Assembly: GCF_023169965.1 (NCBI RefSeq)
Contig: NZ_AP025592.1
Coordinates: 248,001-312,000, forward strand
Reading direction: 5' to 3'
Length of the DNA: 64,000 nt
Source of the DNA: Anaeromyxobacter paludicola
GTDB taxonomy: Bacteria > Myxococcota > Myxococcia > Myxococcales > Anaeromyxobacteraceae
Shown piece by piece: positions 7,688 through 16,874 of the stretch. The notes beneath the pieces were generated by a model. That model ran no database searches, was not told where the DNA came from, and was given only the letters and a program-made list of their open reading frames with translations. Position 1 is the stretch's first letter, and each line of letters begins with the position of its first letter. Made by a program: the position numbers and the translations under genes.

Positions 7688-8491
7688 GTGGCGCGGGGAG
7701 AGAGCTATTACGTCGGCATTCGCGGGAGCGCGGCCATCGCCACCGCTCCCCTCGACGACGAGGCCGCGGTCGCCCGCGCCGAGCACCTCGGGCCGGGCGA
7801 GATGCGCCGGGTCCCCTACGCCGGCGAGCTGCTCGGGGCCGCGCGGATCCGGGCCGGCTTCGTGCCCGTCCCCTTCGACGCCTTCGACCGCGCCTCGCAG
7901 GCGCTCGGCGCCGAGGAGCAGGCCGCCTACCTCCAGCTCCTGCGGCTCTCCTGGGGAGAGGGGCGGAACTTCTGCCGGGCCGCGAAGCGCGAGCTGATGG
8001 CGCGGCTGGCGCTCTCGGAGCGCCGCCTCAACCACGTCCTCGACGGCGTCGTCGAGAAGGGCTTCGCCCGCCCCCTGCACCGCGACAACCGCGGCACGCT
8101 CTACCGCGTCTACCTCCCGGCCGAGGCGTTCGGCGAGCCGCTCGGGGACGAGGTGCTCTGCGGCCGCGCCCAGCCGCCCCCGGGCGCCGCCGACCCGCAG
8201 CCGCCCTCGCCGCCCCGCCTCCGGCTCGCCGCCTCCCGCCCGGACGCCGCCGCGCCGGCGCACCCCGCGCGCCGGGGCCTCGGACAGGGCCCGGGCGGCG
8301 AGCTGCTCGCCCTGGCGCGGCGGCTCGCGCGCGCCCGCACCGGCGGCGAGTCCGAGGGGGCGGTCGAGGCCGCCGTCCACGAGGTGAAGGATCTCTTCTC
8401 CGAGGGCCACAGCCCCGCCCAGGTGGAGGCCTGCATCCGCGCCGTGGCCCGGCGCGCCGGGCGCGACCAGGAACAAGGAGCCGCATCGTGA
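7688..8491 (+). CDS. unknown protein with winged-helix-like N-terminal half
   Basis: A 267-residue protein. Residues ~55-140 (FVPVPFDAFDRASQALGAEE, LQLLRLSWGEGRNFCRAAKR, LALSERRLNHVLDGVVEKGF) read like a winged helix-turn-helix module of the type found in replication or plasmid-partition proteins; this is a pattern judgement, not a firm family match. The second half is Pro/Ala-rich and probably disordered, followed by a helical C terminus. The GTG start has GAGGAGG about 9 nt upstream. It overlaps the following small gene by GTGA, so the pair is coupled. Function unknown. Confidence 0.6.
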   Translation: MARGESYYVGIRGSAAIATAPLDDEAAVARAEHLGPGEMRRVPYAGELLGAARIRAGFVPVPFDAFDRASQALGAEEQAAYLQLLRLSWGEGRNFCRAAKRELMARLALSERRLNHVLDGVVEKGFARPLHRDNRGTLYRVYLPAEAFGEPLGDEVLCGRAQPPPGAADPQPPSPPRLRLAASRPDAAAPAHPARRGLGQGPGGELLALARRLARARTGGESEGAVEAAVHEVKDLFSEGHSPAQVEACIRAVARRAGRDQEQGAAS

Positions 8492-8826
8492 CCAAGACCG
8501 CCGTCGCCTTCGCCCGCGAGGCCGAGACCCTCGCTCCCGCTCCGGTCACCGAGCTGCGGCCGCTGCGGCGCCGCCTCCTCCTGGCCGGAGCCGACCCGGT
8601 GATGCTCGACTTCGCCGAGGACGACCTCGCGGTGGCCCGCGGCGCCATCTCCGCGATCGCGGATCGGCTCAACACCGTCGAGGGGGCGCTCCGGAGCTCC
8701 CAGACCCGCGGCCCCGACCTGATGGCGCTGGCGCTCGCCGACGGCGAGGAGGACCTCGCCAGCCTCGAGGCGTCGCTCGGCAACCTGCGCCGGCGCCTCG
8801 CGCAGCTCGCCGGCCGCGTGCGCTGA
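8488..8826 (+). CDS. small helical protein of unknown function
   Basis: A 112-residue soluble protein, strongly helical and acidic in the middle (PVMLDFAEDDLAVARGAISA, EEDLASLEASLGNLRRRLAQ), with heptad-like spacing in the C-terminal half suggesting a coiled coil. I do not recognise the family. The GTG start overlaps the stop of the upstream winged-helix-like gene (GTGA), so the two probably act together; GGAG lies ~9 nt before the start. Confidence 0.6.
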   Translation: MTKTAVAFAREAETLAPAPVTELRPLRRRLLLAGADPVMLDFAEDDLAVARGAISAIADRLNTVEGALRSSQTRGPDLMALALADGEEDLASLEASLGNLRRRLAQLAGRVR

Positions 8827-8883
8827 GCGACGCGGATCCCGGCGCCTCCCGGAGCGCGAGCGGTCGCCGGGACGGCGCCGCGA

Positions 8884-9654
8884 CTACTCCCCCGCCTGCA
8901 GCGGCGTCGCCACGGCGTGGAGCATCGCCCGCACCGGCCCGAGGTCGATCTCGCTCACCGCCGCGACCGGCAGCCGCCGCGCGTCGGTGCTGTACCAGAG
9001 GTGGAACGGGCGCCGGGCGCCGATCTTGTCCGCCCGCTCGGCCACCGCGTCGAGCCGCACCGTCTGGAACGACCCGGCCTCGGTGTCGACCTTCTCGGTG
9101 CCCGGCGCGAGCGTGGCCTTCACGTGCCAGTAGCGCCGGTTCGCGACCAGGTCGAAGCAGTAGGTGGTGCCCGGCCGCGGGTCGGCGGCCCGCAGGTAGT
9201 AGACCAGCGTGACGAGGTCGAGCGCCTCGGCCTGCCGCTCGAAGCGGGTCACGCCCTTCTTGTCCCCGAACTGCCACGAGAGGCTCGGCTGGGCGGGCTG
9301 ACCGGCCAGCCTCACCTCGGTGGACTTGCGCACGCCGTCCTCGTCCACGTCGTCGCGGTAGCGGTCGGGCCGCAGCGTGCGCGCGTCGAACCAGCTCATC
9401 GCCTGCCCCTTCACCCGCCGGACCTTGGCGAACACCGAGGTGTTCTGGAGCCGGGCGCGGACCGGGATCACCGCCCCGCCGGAGGTGGCGGGCTCGACGG
9501 TGGCGCGCAGCGTGCCGGCCTTCACCACGCCCATCACGTCGAGGTCGAAGGAGAGCCGCTCCCCCTCGCGGAAGGGGAGCGCGCCCGGGCGCAGGGGCGG
9601 GAGGCCGCAGGCGGGGGGAGCCGAGAGGAGCAGGGCGGCGAGGAGGGCGGTCAT
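8884..9654 (-). CDS. DUF3108 envelope protein
   Basis: A 256-residue protein with an N-terminal export signal (MTALLAALLLSAPPACG) and a DUF3108 core: LPFREGERLSFDLDVMGVVK, the FAKVRRVKGQAMSWFDARTL stretch, LVTLVYYLRAADPRPG and FHLWYSTDARRLPVA near the end. DUF3108 proteins are predicted periplasmic beta-rich proteins of unknown function. Last gene of a three-gene minus-strand operon with a DUF4091 protein and another DUF3108 protein; 61 bp separate it from the DUF4091 gene. Confidence 0.75.
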   Translation of the reverse strand: MTALLAALLLSAPPACGLPPLRPGALPFREGERLSFDLDVMGVVKAGTLRATVEPATSGGAVIPVRARLQNTSVFAKVRRVKGQAMSWFDARTLRPDRYRDDVDEDGVRKSTEVRLAGQPAQPSLSWQFGDKKGVTRFERQAEALDLVTLVYYLRAADPRPGTTYCFDLVANRRYWHVKATLAPGTEKVDTEAGSFQTVRLDAVAERADKIGARRPFHLWYSTDARRLPVAAVSEIDLGPVRAMLHAVATPLQAGE

Positions 9655-9715
9655 CGGGCGCGCGGGCGAGGCGCCGGTCCGGCGGCGACGCGGGGCGCCG
9701 CTCCGGCGGCGGCGG

Positions 9716-11455
9716 TCAGCGCCGGGCCAGCCCCCGGGCCACCGCGGCGGCGAGCTGCCGGCGCGCCGCCAGGTACCGCGCCGGGTCGCGCTCCCAGCGC
9801 CGGGGGTCGGGCGCCAGGGCCGAGGCGAGCCGCTCGGCGAGCTCGCGCTGGCCGGCCGCGGCGGCGAGGCGCAGCAGCTCCAGATCCTCGAGCCCGTCCC
9901 GGATCTGCGTCAGGCGGATCGACTCGACCGGGAACGGGTGCGTCCCGCCGAGCCGCTCCGGCCTGCCGGGGTAGAGCAGCGTCCCGTCGCCGTTCCCGGC
10001 GAAGTCTCGCGCGTCCGTCCATGGGTCGCGGCCCCATGACTGGAGCATATCGTAGTAGAGCTCGCCGGCCACGCCGGCGCGGAACGCGAGCCAGCCCATG
10101 GCGCGGGCGGCGGCGCCGGGTCGGTCGATCTCGTAGCCGGGCCAGCCCGAGTAGGCCCGCAGCATCGCCTCGCGGTCGCGCCCGCCCTCCGGCAGCTCGC
10201 CGCAGCCGTGGCTGGTACAGGAGGCGTACCACCACGGGAGCGCGCCCTCCGGGCGGCCCGGCCGCGGCGCCCCCCGGAGCCCGCGCGCGCGCAGGTCGAG
10301 GAAGGCCGGGAGGTTCGGGGCCCAGACGTCCACCAGCCCCTCGAGCTCGCGCCTCGGCGTGGTGGTCGCGAAGACCGGCACCCCGGCCGCCCGGGCCGCG
10401 CGGGCGCGCCGGGCGAGCTCCGGGAGCTGCGCCGGCGAAGGCTCATCGAGCGTGTAGAGGAAGAGCCGCCCCGCCCACCCGCGCGCCTCGAAGTGCTGGC
10501 GCCAGGCGCGGAGCGTCGCCAGGAGCGCCGACTCCGGCCCCTGCCAGACCGCCGCCGGGATCCGCACCTCGGCGAAGCCGCCCCGCACGCCGGGCACCAG
10601 CGTGCCGTCGAGGATGGGGCCGACCTCGGCGTCGTAGGCGCGCCAGTCGAGCGCGCAGGCGCGCTCGTCGCAGCGCCCCCCCGGCGGATCGGCCGAGAGC
10701 CCGTGCGGCGTGAGCCGGTGGCGCAGCGCCGCGGCCGCGAGCGCCCGCGCCAGCGCGGGATCGCCCGGCCGGCCCAGGGCGGCGGTGCCGGTCCGGGTGG
10801 AGAGGCCGAAGGTGGCCGGGAAGGTGGGCGTGGCGGGGAGGGCGAAGGGCCAGACCTCGAGCGCGACGGGCACGCGCCCGAGGAACCGGGCGCCGTCCCC
10901 GAGCCGCACCTCGCCGCGGTACGCGCCGGCGGCGGCGCCGGGGGGCACGCAGACCTCCACCCAGATCGCCTGGAGCCGCCCGGGCGGCACCGCGACCGGG
11001 AAGGCGCGGCGGGGCTCGTGGAAGTAGGCGTCCTCCACCGGCACGAGCGGATCGGGCCACTCGCCGGCCGCGCCGTCCGGGCCGGAGCCGCGCCGGAAGG
11101 AGAGGGTGGCCACGCGGTAGAGCTGCACCGGGATCGCGCCGCCGGGTCCGGCGAGCGGAGCGGCGCGGGCCGTCAGCGCGGCGAGGCCCGCCGGCGCGCG
11201 CACCGCCACCTGCGCCGACTCGCACTCGCCCCGCGCGGCGGCGAGCGCGATGGCTTGCTCCGGCGGCACGGGGTCGGCGAGGCGGAGCTTGTCGAGGCTG
11301 GTGGCGACGCCGAGCGCCACCGGCGCCGCGGCGACCGGCGCCGGCGGGGGCTCGGGCCGCTGCGGGCGCGGCTCACGGGCGGCGTCCCCCGCCGAAGCCA
11401 AGGCGAGGGGCAGCGCGAGGGCGAGCGCGGCGAGCGGTGGGCGGGAGCGGATCAC
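9716..11455 (-). CDS. DUF4091 / glycoside-hydrolase-like exported protein
   Basis: A 579-residue protein with a signal peptide (LAALALALPLALASAGDA), a beta-rich N-terminal domain and a C-terminal DUF4091 module. Characteristic stretches: WAGRLFLYTLDEPSPAQLPE (the DEP acid pair expected in the TIM-barrel active site), VDVWAPNLPAF, PWWYASCTSHGCGELPE, AGVAGELYYDM and the closing SIRLTQIRDGLEDLELLRL. These proteins resemble GH123-type glycosidases. The start is a GTG without a convincing RBS, so the exact N terminus is uncertain. Flanked on both sides by DUF3108 genes, suggesting a periplasmic or surface-glycan role. Confidence 0.75.
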   Translation of the reverse strand: MIRSRPPLAALALALPLALASAGDAAREPRPQRPEPPPAPVAAAPVALGVATSLDKLRLADPVPPEQAIALAAARGECESAQVAVRAPAGLAALTARAAPLAGPGGAIPVQLYRVATLSFRRGSGPDGAAGEWPDPLVPVEDAYFHEPRRAFPVAVPPGRLQAIWVEVCVPPGAAAGAYRGEVRLGDGARFLGRVPVALEVWPFALPATPTFPATFGLSTRTGTAALGRPGDPALARALAAAALRHRLTPHGLSADPPGGRCDERACALDWRAYDAEVGPILDGTLVPGVRGGFAEVRIPAAVWQGPESALLATLRAWRQHFEARGWAGRLFLYTLDEPSPAQLPELARRARAARAAGVPVFATTTPRRELEGLVDVWAPNLPAFLDLRARGLRGAPRPGRPEGALPWWYASCTSHGCGELPEGGRDREAMLRAYSGWPGYEIDRPGAAARAMGWLAFRAGVAGELYYDMLQSWGRDPWTDARDFAGNGDGTLLYPGRPERLGGTHPFPVESIRLTQIRDGLEDLELLRLAAAAGQRELAERLASALAPDPRRWERDPARYLAARRQLAAAVARGLARR

Positions 11456-11497
11456 GGCGGGTGGGGGGCGGCCGGCAGGGCAGGGCAGGATGGCCGC

Positions 11498-12244
11498 TCA
11501 GCGGCGGGCGACCTCGCCCCCGGCCTTGTAGCCCCGGAGCGTGGCGACGACGCTCCCCACCGCGAAGTCGGCGCTGATCTTCACCGGCACGTGCCGGGGA
11601 TCGTCGGAGAGCCAGAGCCAGGTCTCTCGGCTGTGGAAGCTCCCCTTCATCTCCGAGCGCACGCGCACCTTGACGGCGTCCCACGCCCCGGCGGGCGTCT
11701 CGACGCGCTCCCGGCCGACGACCTCCGCCACGAGCGGGAAGCTCTGCGCGTTCACGAAGACCGGGAACTCGTAGCGGGCGCCGGGGGCGAGCGGCTGCAG
11801 CCGCAGGTACATGAGGGCGCCGGCCATGTCCTGCACCGCCGGCGGCACGTCGAAGGTCCGCTCCAGCAGCTTCCCCGGGCGGTGGGTCTGGACGTACAGC
11901 TTCCCGGCCTCCCGGTCGAAGCGGGAGCGATCGGAGTGGCGGTCGCCGATCTCGATGGAGTTGCTGTCCGAGCCCCGCGGCAGCCGGGCCTCCGAGTCCC
12001 AGTAGCTGACGAGGTGCTCGCGGATGTCGAGCATCCCCGAGATCCCCTCCGTCCGGCCCTGCAGGACGATGGGCCAGATGCTCCCCTCCGCCTTGCCGAC
12101 GCTGATGCGAGCCTGGCCGGCGTGCACGTGGAGGTACTCGACGGCGAGGTCGATCTGCTCGCCGGGCGTGATCGGCTCCTGTCCGGGCGCCGCCAGGGCG
12201 GTCGTCGTGAAGACGGCAAGGGCGGCGATCAGGCGGACGATCAT
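11498..12244 (-). CDS. DUF3108 envelope protein (second paralogue)
   Basis: A 248-residue exported protein (signal MIVRLIAALAVFTTTALA). DUF3108-type features: TPGEQIDLAVEYLHVHAGQA, MLDIREHLVSYWDSEARLPR, AGALMYLRLQPLAPGARYEF, and the ETWLWLSDDPRHVPVKISAD segment with the same final hydrophobic strand as the paralogue at 8884-9654. GGAGG sits 8 nt before the ATG. It is the first gene of the operon, 42 bp ahead of the DUF4091 gene. Sequence identity to its paralogue is low by eye, so this is an old duplication or independent recruitment. Function unknown. Confidence 0.75.
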   Translation of the reverse strand: MIVRLIAALAVFTTTALAAPGQEPITPGEQIDLAVEYLHVHAGQARISVGKAEGSIWPIVLQGRTEGISGMLDIREHLVSYWDSEARLPRGSDSNSIEIGDRHSDRSRFDREAGKLYVQTHRPGKLLERTFDVPPAVQDMAGALMYLRLQPLAPGARYEFPVFVNAQSFPLVAEVVGRERVETPAGAWDAVKVRVRSEMKGSFHSRETWLWLSDDPRHVPVKISADFAVGSVVATLRGYKAGGEVARR

Positions 12245-12369
12245 TCGGGCGACCTCCAGAGAGCAACCCGAATGTCGATCCCGCCCCTCCCCGGCGCCAG
12301 CGCCCGATCGGCGGCCCCCGCTGGCGGCCGGGCGAGCGGCTGGCGTACCATCGGCGGACTGGAGCGCGC

Positions 12370-12591
12370 ATGGCCTTCGACCCGCACGAGATGGACGACG
12401 ACGACCCCGGCAGCAAGGACGGCGCGGGGCCGCAGCGGAAGTACACCGAGTTCGACTGCCCGGAGTGCAACGCCAACAACCCGGTGGACGACCCGATCGC
12501 CGACGGGGCGGAGCTTCGCTGCAACTACTGCGGCGAGGAGTTCAGGGCCCACTTGACCGACGAGGGCCGCCTCAAGCTGCGGCTGCTCTGA
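12370..12591 (+). CDS. small zinc-ribbon protein
   Basis: A 73-residue protein with an acidic N terminus (HEMDDDDPGS) and two CxxC pairs: CPEC (Cys30/33) and CNYC (Cys51/54), spaced as in a zinc ribbon, followed by the short LKLRLL tail. Probably a soluble metal-binding or nucleic-acid/protein-binding ribbon; no specific role can be assigned. It is monocistronic, divergent from the DUF3108 operon and convergent with yggS, with a hairpin after its stop. Confidence 0.7.
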   Translation: MAFDPHEMDDDDPGSKDGAGPQRKYTEFDCPECNANNPVDDPIADGAELRCNYCGEEFRAHLTDEGRLKLRLL

Positions 12592-12605
12592 CGTCTCCGC
12601 CGGGG

Positions 12606-12622
12606 CCCCAGCGCCCCTGGGG
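12606..12622. terminator. hairpin between convergent genes
   Basis: CCCCAG (12606-12611), 5-nt loop, CTGGGG (12617-12622). It sits between the zinc-ribbon gene and yggS, where a bidirectional terminator is expected, but there is no T tract on either strand. Confidence 0.35.
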
Positions 12623-12637
12623 GAATCCTCGCGAGCT

Positions 12638-13282
12638 CTAGCCGGCCCTGGGCGCCCGCGCCCCGAAGATGGCCGTCCCGACCCGCACCAGCGTCGCCCC
12701 CTCCGCGACGGCCGCGAGGTAGTCCCCGCTCATCCCCATCGAGAGGTCGGGCAGCCCGAGCGCCTCGTTCATCCGGCGCAGCGCCGCGAAGTGGGGGCGG
12801 GGATCGCCCTCGGCCGGCGGGATGCACATGAGCCCGCGCAGCTCGAGCGCCGGCAGGCCCCGCACCGCGTCGGCGAGCGCCCCGACCTCGGCCGGCGCGC
12901 AGCCCGCCTTGGCGGCCTCGCCGGCCACGTTCACCTCGAGGAGCACGCGCACGGAGGCGCCGCGCGCCGCGAAGCGCCTCGAGAGCTCGCGGGCGAGCTC
13001 GAGCCGGTCCAGCGTGTGCACGTAGCCCACCCGGCCGGCGAGGTACTTCACCTTGTTGGTCTGGAGCCCGCCGATGAAGTGCCAGACGAGCTCGGGGAGA
13101 TCGGCGAGCGCGTCGGCCTTGGCGCGCCACTCCTGCGCGTAGTTCTCGCCGAAGTGGCGCTGCCCGGCGGCGTAGGCCTCGCGCACCGCCTCGGGCGGCT
13201 GCGTCTTCGAGACCGCGACCAGCGTGACCCGCTCCGGGAGGCCGGCGCGGATCGCGCCCAGCCGCTCGGCGATCCCGCTCAC
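12638..13282 (-). CDS. yggS: YggS/PLPBP family pyridoxal-phosphate homeostasis protein
   Basis: A 214-residue PLP-binding TIM-barrel protein without known catalytic activity, involved in vitamin B6 and amino-acid homeostasis in the family. Seen: [20 protein letters not shown] with the PLP-binding Lys near residue 26, [50 protein letters not shown] and the closing [29 protein letters not shown]. The GTG start overlaps the stop of maf (GTGA), so translation is coupled in the order maf-yggS. Confidence 0.92.
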   Translation of the reverse strand: MSGIAERLGAIRAGLPERVTLVAVSKTQPPEAVREAYAAGQRHFGENYAQEWRAKADALADLPELVWHFIGGLQTNKVKYLAGRVGYVHTLDRLELARELSRRFAARGASVRVLLEVNVAGEAAKAGCAPAEVGALADAVRGLPALELRGLMCIPPAEGDPRPHFAALRRMNEALGLPDLSMGMSGDYLAAVAEGATLVRVGTAIFGARAPRAG

Positions 13283-13854
13283 GGCCCGCTCCAGGGGAGG
13301 GGATGGCCCACCTCGGCGAGCAGCGCCAGCGTCTCCGCGACCGGCAGCCCCACGATGTTCGTGACGCTGCCCTCCACCTCGCGCACGAAGGCGCCGCCGA
13401 GCCCCTGCACCGCGTAGGCGCCGGCCTTGTCGAGCGGCTCGCCGGTGGCGACGTACCAGTCGATCTGCGCGACCGAGAGGCGGGCGAACCTCACCGCGCT
13501 CGAGACCACCAGGCCGCGCTCGGGCCCGCCGCGCACGCGCAGGCAGACGCCGGTCAGCACCTCGTGGTCCCGCCCCGAGAGCGTCCGCAGCATGCGGCGG
13601 GCGTCCTCGGGCGAGGTGGGCTTGCCGAGGACCGCGCCGTCCACCACCACCGCGGTGTCGGCGGCGAGGACCAGCGCGCCGTCCACGGCGCGGGCCTTCT
13701 CGGCGGCGACCCGGGCCACGTAGGCGCGGGCCGCCTCGCCGGGGAGCTGCCGCTCGTCGGCGTGCGCCGGGCGGACCTCCAGCGCGAGCCCGAGCGACTC
13801 GAGCAGCTCCCGCCGGCGCGGGCTCGCCGAGGCGAGCGTGAGGATGCCGGGCAC
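13279..13854 (-). CDS. maf: Maf-family nucleotide pyrophosphatase
   Basis: A 191-residue protein of the Maf/Ham1-related fold that hydrolyses nucleoside triphosphates, including modified ones. Seen: [74 protein letters not shown] and [21 protein letters not shown] chose the GTG at 13854 because AGGAGG lies 6 nt upstream and the product then starts just before the conserved SASPRR; the longer frame reaching 13965 overlaps ppiD and is Arg-rich. It lies 17 bp after ppiD and overlaps yggS by 4 bases. Confidence 0.92.
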   Translation of the reverse strand: MPGILTLASASPRRRELLESLGLALEVRPAHADERQLPGEAARAYVARVAAEKARAVDGALVLAADTAVVVDGAVLGKPTSPEDARRMLRTLSGRDHEVLTGVCLRVRGGPERGLVVSSAVRFARLSVAQIDWYVATGEPLDKAGAYAVQGLGGAFVREVEGSVTNIVGLPVAETLALLAEVGHPLPWSGP

Positions 13855-13871
13855 GGAGCCTCCTGCGGCCG

Positions 13872-15443
13872 CTAGTCGAGCTCGACGTTCGGGGCGGGCA
13901 CGTTCCCGCGCGTGAACGCGTCGTTGACCTTCACCTTGGCCTGGGCGCGGAGCGCCTTCACCCACGCCTGCTCGGCCTGCGACTCCTTGCGGTCGCGCAG
14001 CCGCGCGGCGAGGTCCTGCTTCTGGGCCTCGAACTGGGCCGGGTCGGGCCGCTGGCGGTCCTTCACCTGGGCGACGACCGTGCCCTGCGGCGTCTCGTAC
14101 ACCCTGGGCAGCAGCTGGCCGGCGGAGGCCTTGAAGGCGTCCGCCTCGAGCTCGGGGGACGGCCCGACGCGCGGCACCGCCGCGGCCGTGGCGCCGAACA
14201 GGCCGGTCGACTCGGCGGCCACCTGCTCGAGCGGGCTCTTCGCCTCCTTGGCGGCCGGGAAGAGCTCGGCGAGCGGCTTGCCGGTCTTCTTCGCGGTGGC
14301 GAGCGCCTCGGCGGCGCGGGCCTCCGCCGCCTTGCGGGCGAGGTCGCCCTGCAGCAGCTCGCGGGCGATGTCGGCGCGCGCCTGCTCGAGCGGGATCACC
14401 TTCGGCTCCTGGACCTCCTCCACCTGGAGCACGTGCCAGCCGAAGCGGGTGCGGGTGGGGCCGACCACCGCGCCGGGCTTGGCGCCGAAGGCCGCGTCCT
14501 CGAACGGCTTAGCCATCACGCCCTGGCCGAAGAACCCGAGCTCGCCGCCCCTGTCCTTGGAGCCCGGGTCGTCGGACGTCTCCTGGGCGACCTTGGCGAA
14601 GTCCTCGCCCTTCTCGATGCGGGCCTTGATGGCGTCGGCCTTCTTCTTCGCGTCCTCGTCCACGGCCTTGCCGGCCGCCTCGTCGGCCTTCACGAGGATG
14701 TGGCGGGCGCGGACGCGCTTCTTGAGGTCGTAGCGGGCGGTGTTGTCCTTGTAGAACTTCTCGATGCGGGGCCCGTTCGCGGCCATGAAGGCCTGCGCCT
14801 GCGCGTCGGTCGGCTTCTGCTCGGTCTTGAGCGCGGCGTAGGGGAAGCGGACGAACTCGAGGTTCACCCGATCGCTCTCCGACAGCCACGCCTCCTTGAC
14901 CTCGTCGTCCGACACCTTCGAGGTCTCGCGCAGCAGGGCGAGCATCTTGCCGTAGGCGAGGTCGCGGCGGAGCCGCTCCTCGTACTTGGCCGGCGAGCCG
15001 AAGTAGTTGGTGACCGCGCGCTTGTAGAGGTCGTAGTCGAAGCGGCCGTCGGTCTGGAAGGCGGGGTTCTCCTTCACCGCCCGCGAGAGCTCGTCGTCGC
15101 TCACCGCCACGCCGTGCGCGTCGGCCTGCTGCAGCACCAGCTCGCGCTCGACGAGCTGGTCCATCGCCACCTTGCGCAGGCCGAGCTGATCGGCGAGCTC
15201 GCGCGAGAAGGCCTGGCCGGCGCGGGCCTGGTAGAGCCGGAAGAGCTGGGCGTAGTGCTGGTCGAAGTCGGCCGCGGTGATGGTCGTGCCGTTCACCTTG
15301 GCCGCCCACGCCGGCGCCGACGCGCTCCCGCCCGAGCAGCCCCGGGACCCGGGGCCGAAGCTCACCACGAAGACGACGATGATGATGCCGAACAGGACGT
15401 AGGTGAGGACGCTGCGGGCATTCGCCCTCAGGATGTCGAGCAT
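13872..15443 (-). CDS. ppiD: PpiD/SurA-like membrane-anchored peptidyl-prolyl isomerase
   Basis: A 523-residue envelope chaperone. One N-terminal membrane segment ([20 protein letters not shown], ~13-32) anchors a large periplasmic part. A SurA-N-type helical domain ([20 protein letters not shown] to ~200) is followed by a parvulin PPIC domain at ~243-345 ([35 protein letters not shown]) and a helical C-terminal region. The family aids folding of secreted and outer-membrane proteins. A good promoter lies 60-95 nt upstream (15510-15537); maf and yggS follow in the same direction. Confidence 0.88.
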   Translation of the reverse strand: MLDILRANARSVLTYVLFGIIIVVFVVSFGPGSRGCSGGSASAPAWAAKVNGTTITAADFDQHYAQLFRLYQARAGQAFSRELADQLGLRKVAMDQLVERELVLQQADAHGVAVSDDELSRAVKENPAFQTDGRFDYDLYKRAVTNYFGSPAKYEERLRRDLAYGKMLALLRETSKVSDDEVKEAWLSESDRVNLEFVRFPYAALKTEQKPTDAQAQAFMAANGPRIEKFYKDNTARYDLKKRVRARHILVKADEAAGKAVDEDAKKKADAIKARIEKGEDFAKVAQETSDDPGSKDRGGELGFFGQGVMAKPFEDAAFGAKPGAVVGPTRTRFGWHVLQVEEVQEPKVIPLEQARADIARELLQGDLARKAAEARAAEALATAKKTGKPLAELFPAAKEAKSPLEQVAAESTGLFGATAAAVPRVGPSPELEADAFKASAGQLLPRVYETPQGTVVAQVKDRQRPDPAQFEAQKQDLAARLRDRKESQAEQAWVKALRAQAKVKVNDAFTRGNVPAPNVELD

Positions 15444-15509
15444 GGAACGCGCGCTCCGGTTGTTGAACTGGGCGGCGCGTGGTTCCCGGGCCGCCTGGAA
15501 AGGTGGAAC

Positions 15510-15537
15510 ACCCTAGCGAACATGCGCTAAAATGCAA
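15510..15537 (-). promoter_or_regulatory. promoter of ppiD
   Basis: On the minus strand TTGCAT (15537-15532), 16-nt spacer, TAGGGT (15515-15510). Lies between divergent ppiD and mreC; predicted ppiD leader is about 60 nt. Confidence 0.45.
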
Positions 15538-15629
15538 GGGAATTTCGAGATGGCGACAACGGGTTCGGCCTGGGTGTATGAGGTGGTCCCTCGACCCGGA
15601 GGGCTGCCCTTCCTCGCGCCGGAGATCGC

Positions 15630-16874
15630 GTGTTCGGATTGTTGAAGCGGTACCGTGAGCTGCTCCTCATAGCGGTGCTGCTCCTGCTCCCGCTGGTGGT
15701 GTACTTCGCCCATGCCAGGCGTCAGGCCGAGCAGCTGTCCAGGTTCGACCGGACCCTGCTCTGGCTGACGAGCCCCGTGGAGAAGGGCATCCACTGGGCC
15801 GTGTCGGGCGTCCAGCGCGGCTGGTACGGGTACGTCGCGCTCCGGCACGCGCACCAGAAGGCCGACGCGCTCCAGCGCCGGCTCGACCTCTACGAGCTCG
15901 AGCGCCAGCAGCTCCTGCAGGAGCGGTCCGAGAACGGTCGCCTGCACGCGCTCCTCGGCATGGCCGAGACCTCCCCCGAGCGCCGGTACCAGGGCGCCCG
16001 GGTGGTCGGTGTCCGGCTCGATCCCAAGGGGCTGCAGCTCGTCACCATCGACCGCGGCGCCGACGACGGCATCGCGCGCATGATGCCGGTGGTGGTGGCG
16101 AAGGGGGTGGTGGGGCGGGTGCACGCCGTCACCGCCTCCAGCGCCGACGTCCTCGTGCTCTCCGACCGGAACAGCTCGATCGCCTCGCGCGTGGAGCGCT
16201 CGCGGGCCCGGGCCAACGTCCGCGGGACCGGCGAGCCCTGGAGCTGCCGGCTCGACTACGCCCTGCGCGCCGAGGACATGGTGGAGGGCGACCTGCTCGT
16301 CACCTCCGGCACCGACGGCGTCTACCCGCGCGGCCTGCCGGTGGGCCGGGTCACGCACCTGAAGCGCACCGGCTACGGGCTCTACCAGTACGCGGAGGTG
16401 GTCCCGGCGGTGGAGCTCACCAAGCTCGAGGAGGTGCTCGTCATCACCTCGCCCATCGATCGCGCCGAGGAGAGCGCCGAGCCGCCGCCGCAGCCGGTCG
16501 CCGCCGGCGCGCCCGGGAGCCCCATCCCCGGCGCCCCCCCGACCCCCGGCGCCACCCCCGCGCCGGGCGCCACGCCGGCGCCGGGCGCAGCGGCGCAGCC
16601 GCCCGCCAGCGCCACGGCCGCCGCGGCCGGGCCCGCCGGCGCGGCCAGCCCCACCGCCACCGCGCCCGGGCCCGCGGGCGCCGCGGGCCCCACCCCCGCG
16701 CCGGCCTCGCCGGGCGCGGTCGCCCCCGCGCCGCGGGCCAGCCCCACGCCGGCCGCCGGCCTCGCGCCGGCCCGCGCCCCCGCGCCGGTCCGCGTCCCGG
16801 CTGCCGGCGCGGCCTCCCCGGCCCCGCCGGGCGTCGCCGCCCAGACGCCGCGCCCCGCCGGAGCCCGTCCGTGA
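15630..16874 (+). CDS. mreC: rod-shape protein MreC with long Ala/Pro-rich tail
   Basis: A 414-residue bitopic elongasome scaffold. One membrane segment (LLLIAVLLLLPLVVYFAHA, ~11-29), a coiled-coil (~70-105, ELERQQLLQERSENGRLHAL), then the periplasmic MreC beta domain (GVRLDPKGLQLVTIDRGADD, VVAKGVVGRVHAVTASSADV, VTSGTDGVYPRGLPVGRVTH) ending near residue 280. Residues ~281-414 are almost only Ala, Pro, Gly, Thr and Ser; most MreC proteins stop near 280-330. GTG start with GGAG 6 nt upstream. Overlaps mreD by GTGA. In the family MreC connects MreB, MreD, PBP2 and RodA. Confidence 0.93.
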   Translation: MFGLLKRYRELLLIAVLLLLPLVVYFAHARRQAEQLSRFDRTLLWLTSPVEKGIHWAVSGVQRGWYGYVALRHAHQKADALQRRLDLYELERQQLLQERSENGRLHALLGMAETSPERRYQGARVVGVRLDPKGLQLVTIDRGADDGIARMMPVVVAKGVVGRVHAVTASSADVLVLSDRNSSIASRVERSRARANVRGTGEPWSCRLDYALRAEDMVEGDLLVTSGTDGVYPRGLPVGRVTHLKRTGYGLYQYAEVVPAVELTKLEEVLVITSPIDRAEESAEPPPQPVAAGAPGSPIPGAPPTPGATPAPGATPAPGAAAQPPASATAAAAGPAGAASPTATAPGPAGAAGPTPAPASPGAVAPAPRASPTPAAGLAPARAPAPVRVPAAGAASPAPPGVAAQTPRPAGARP

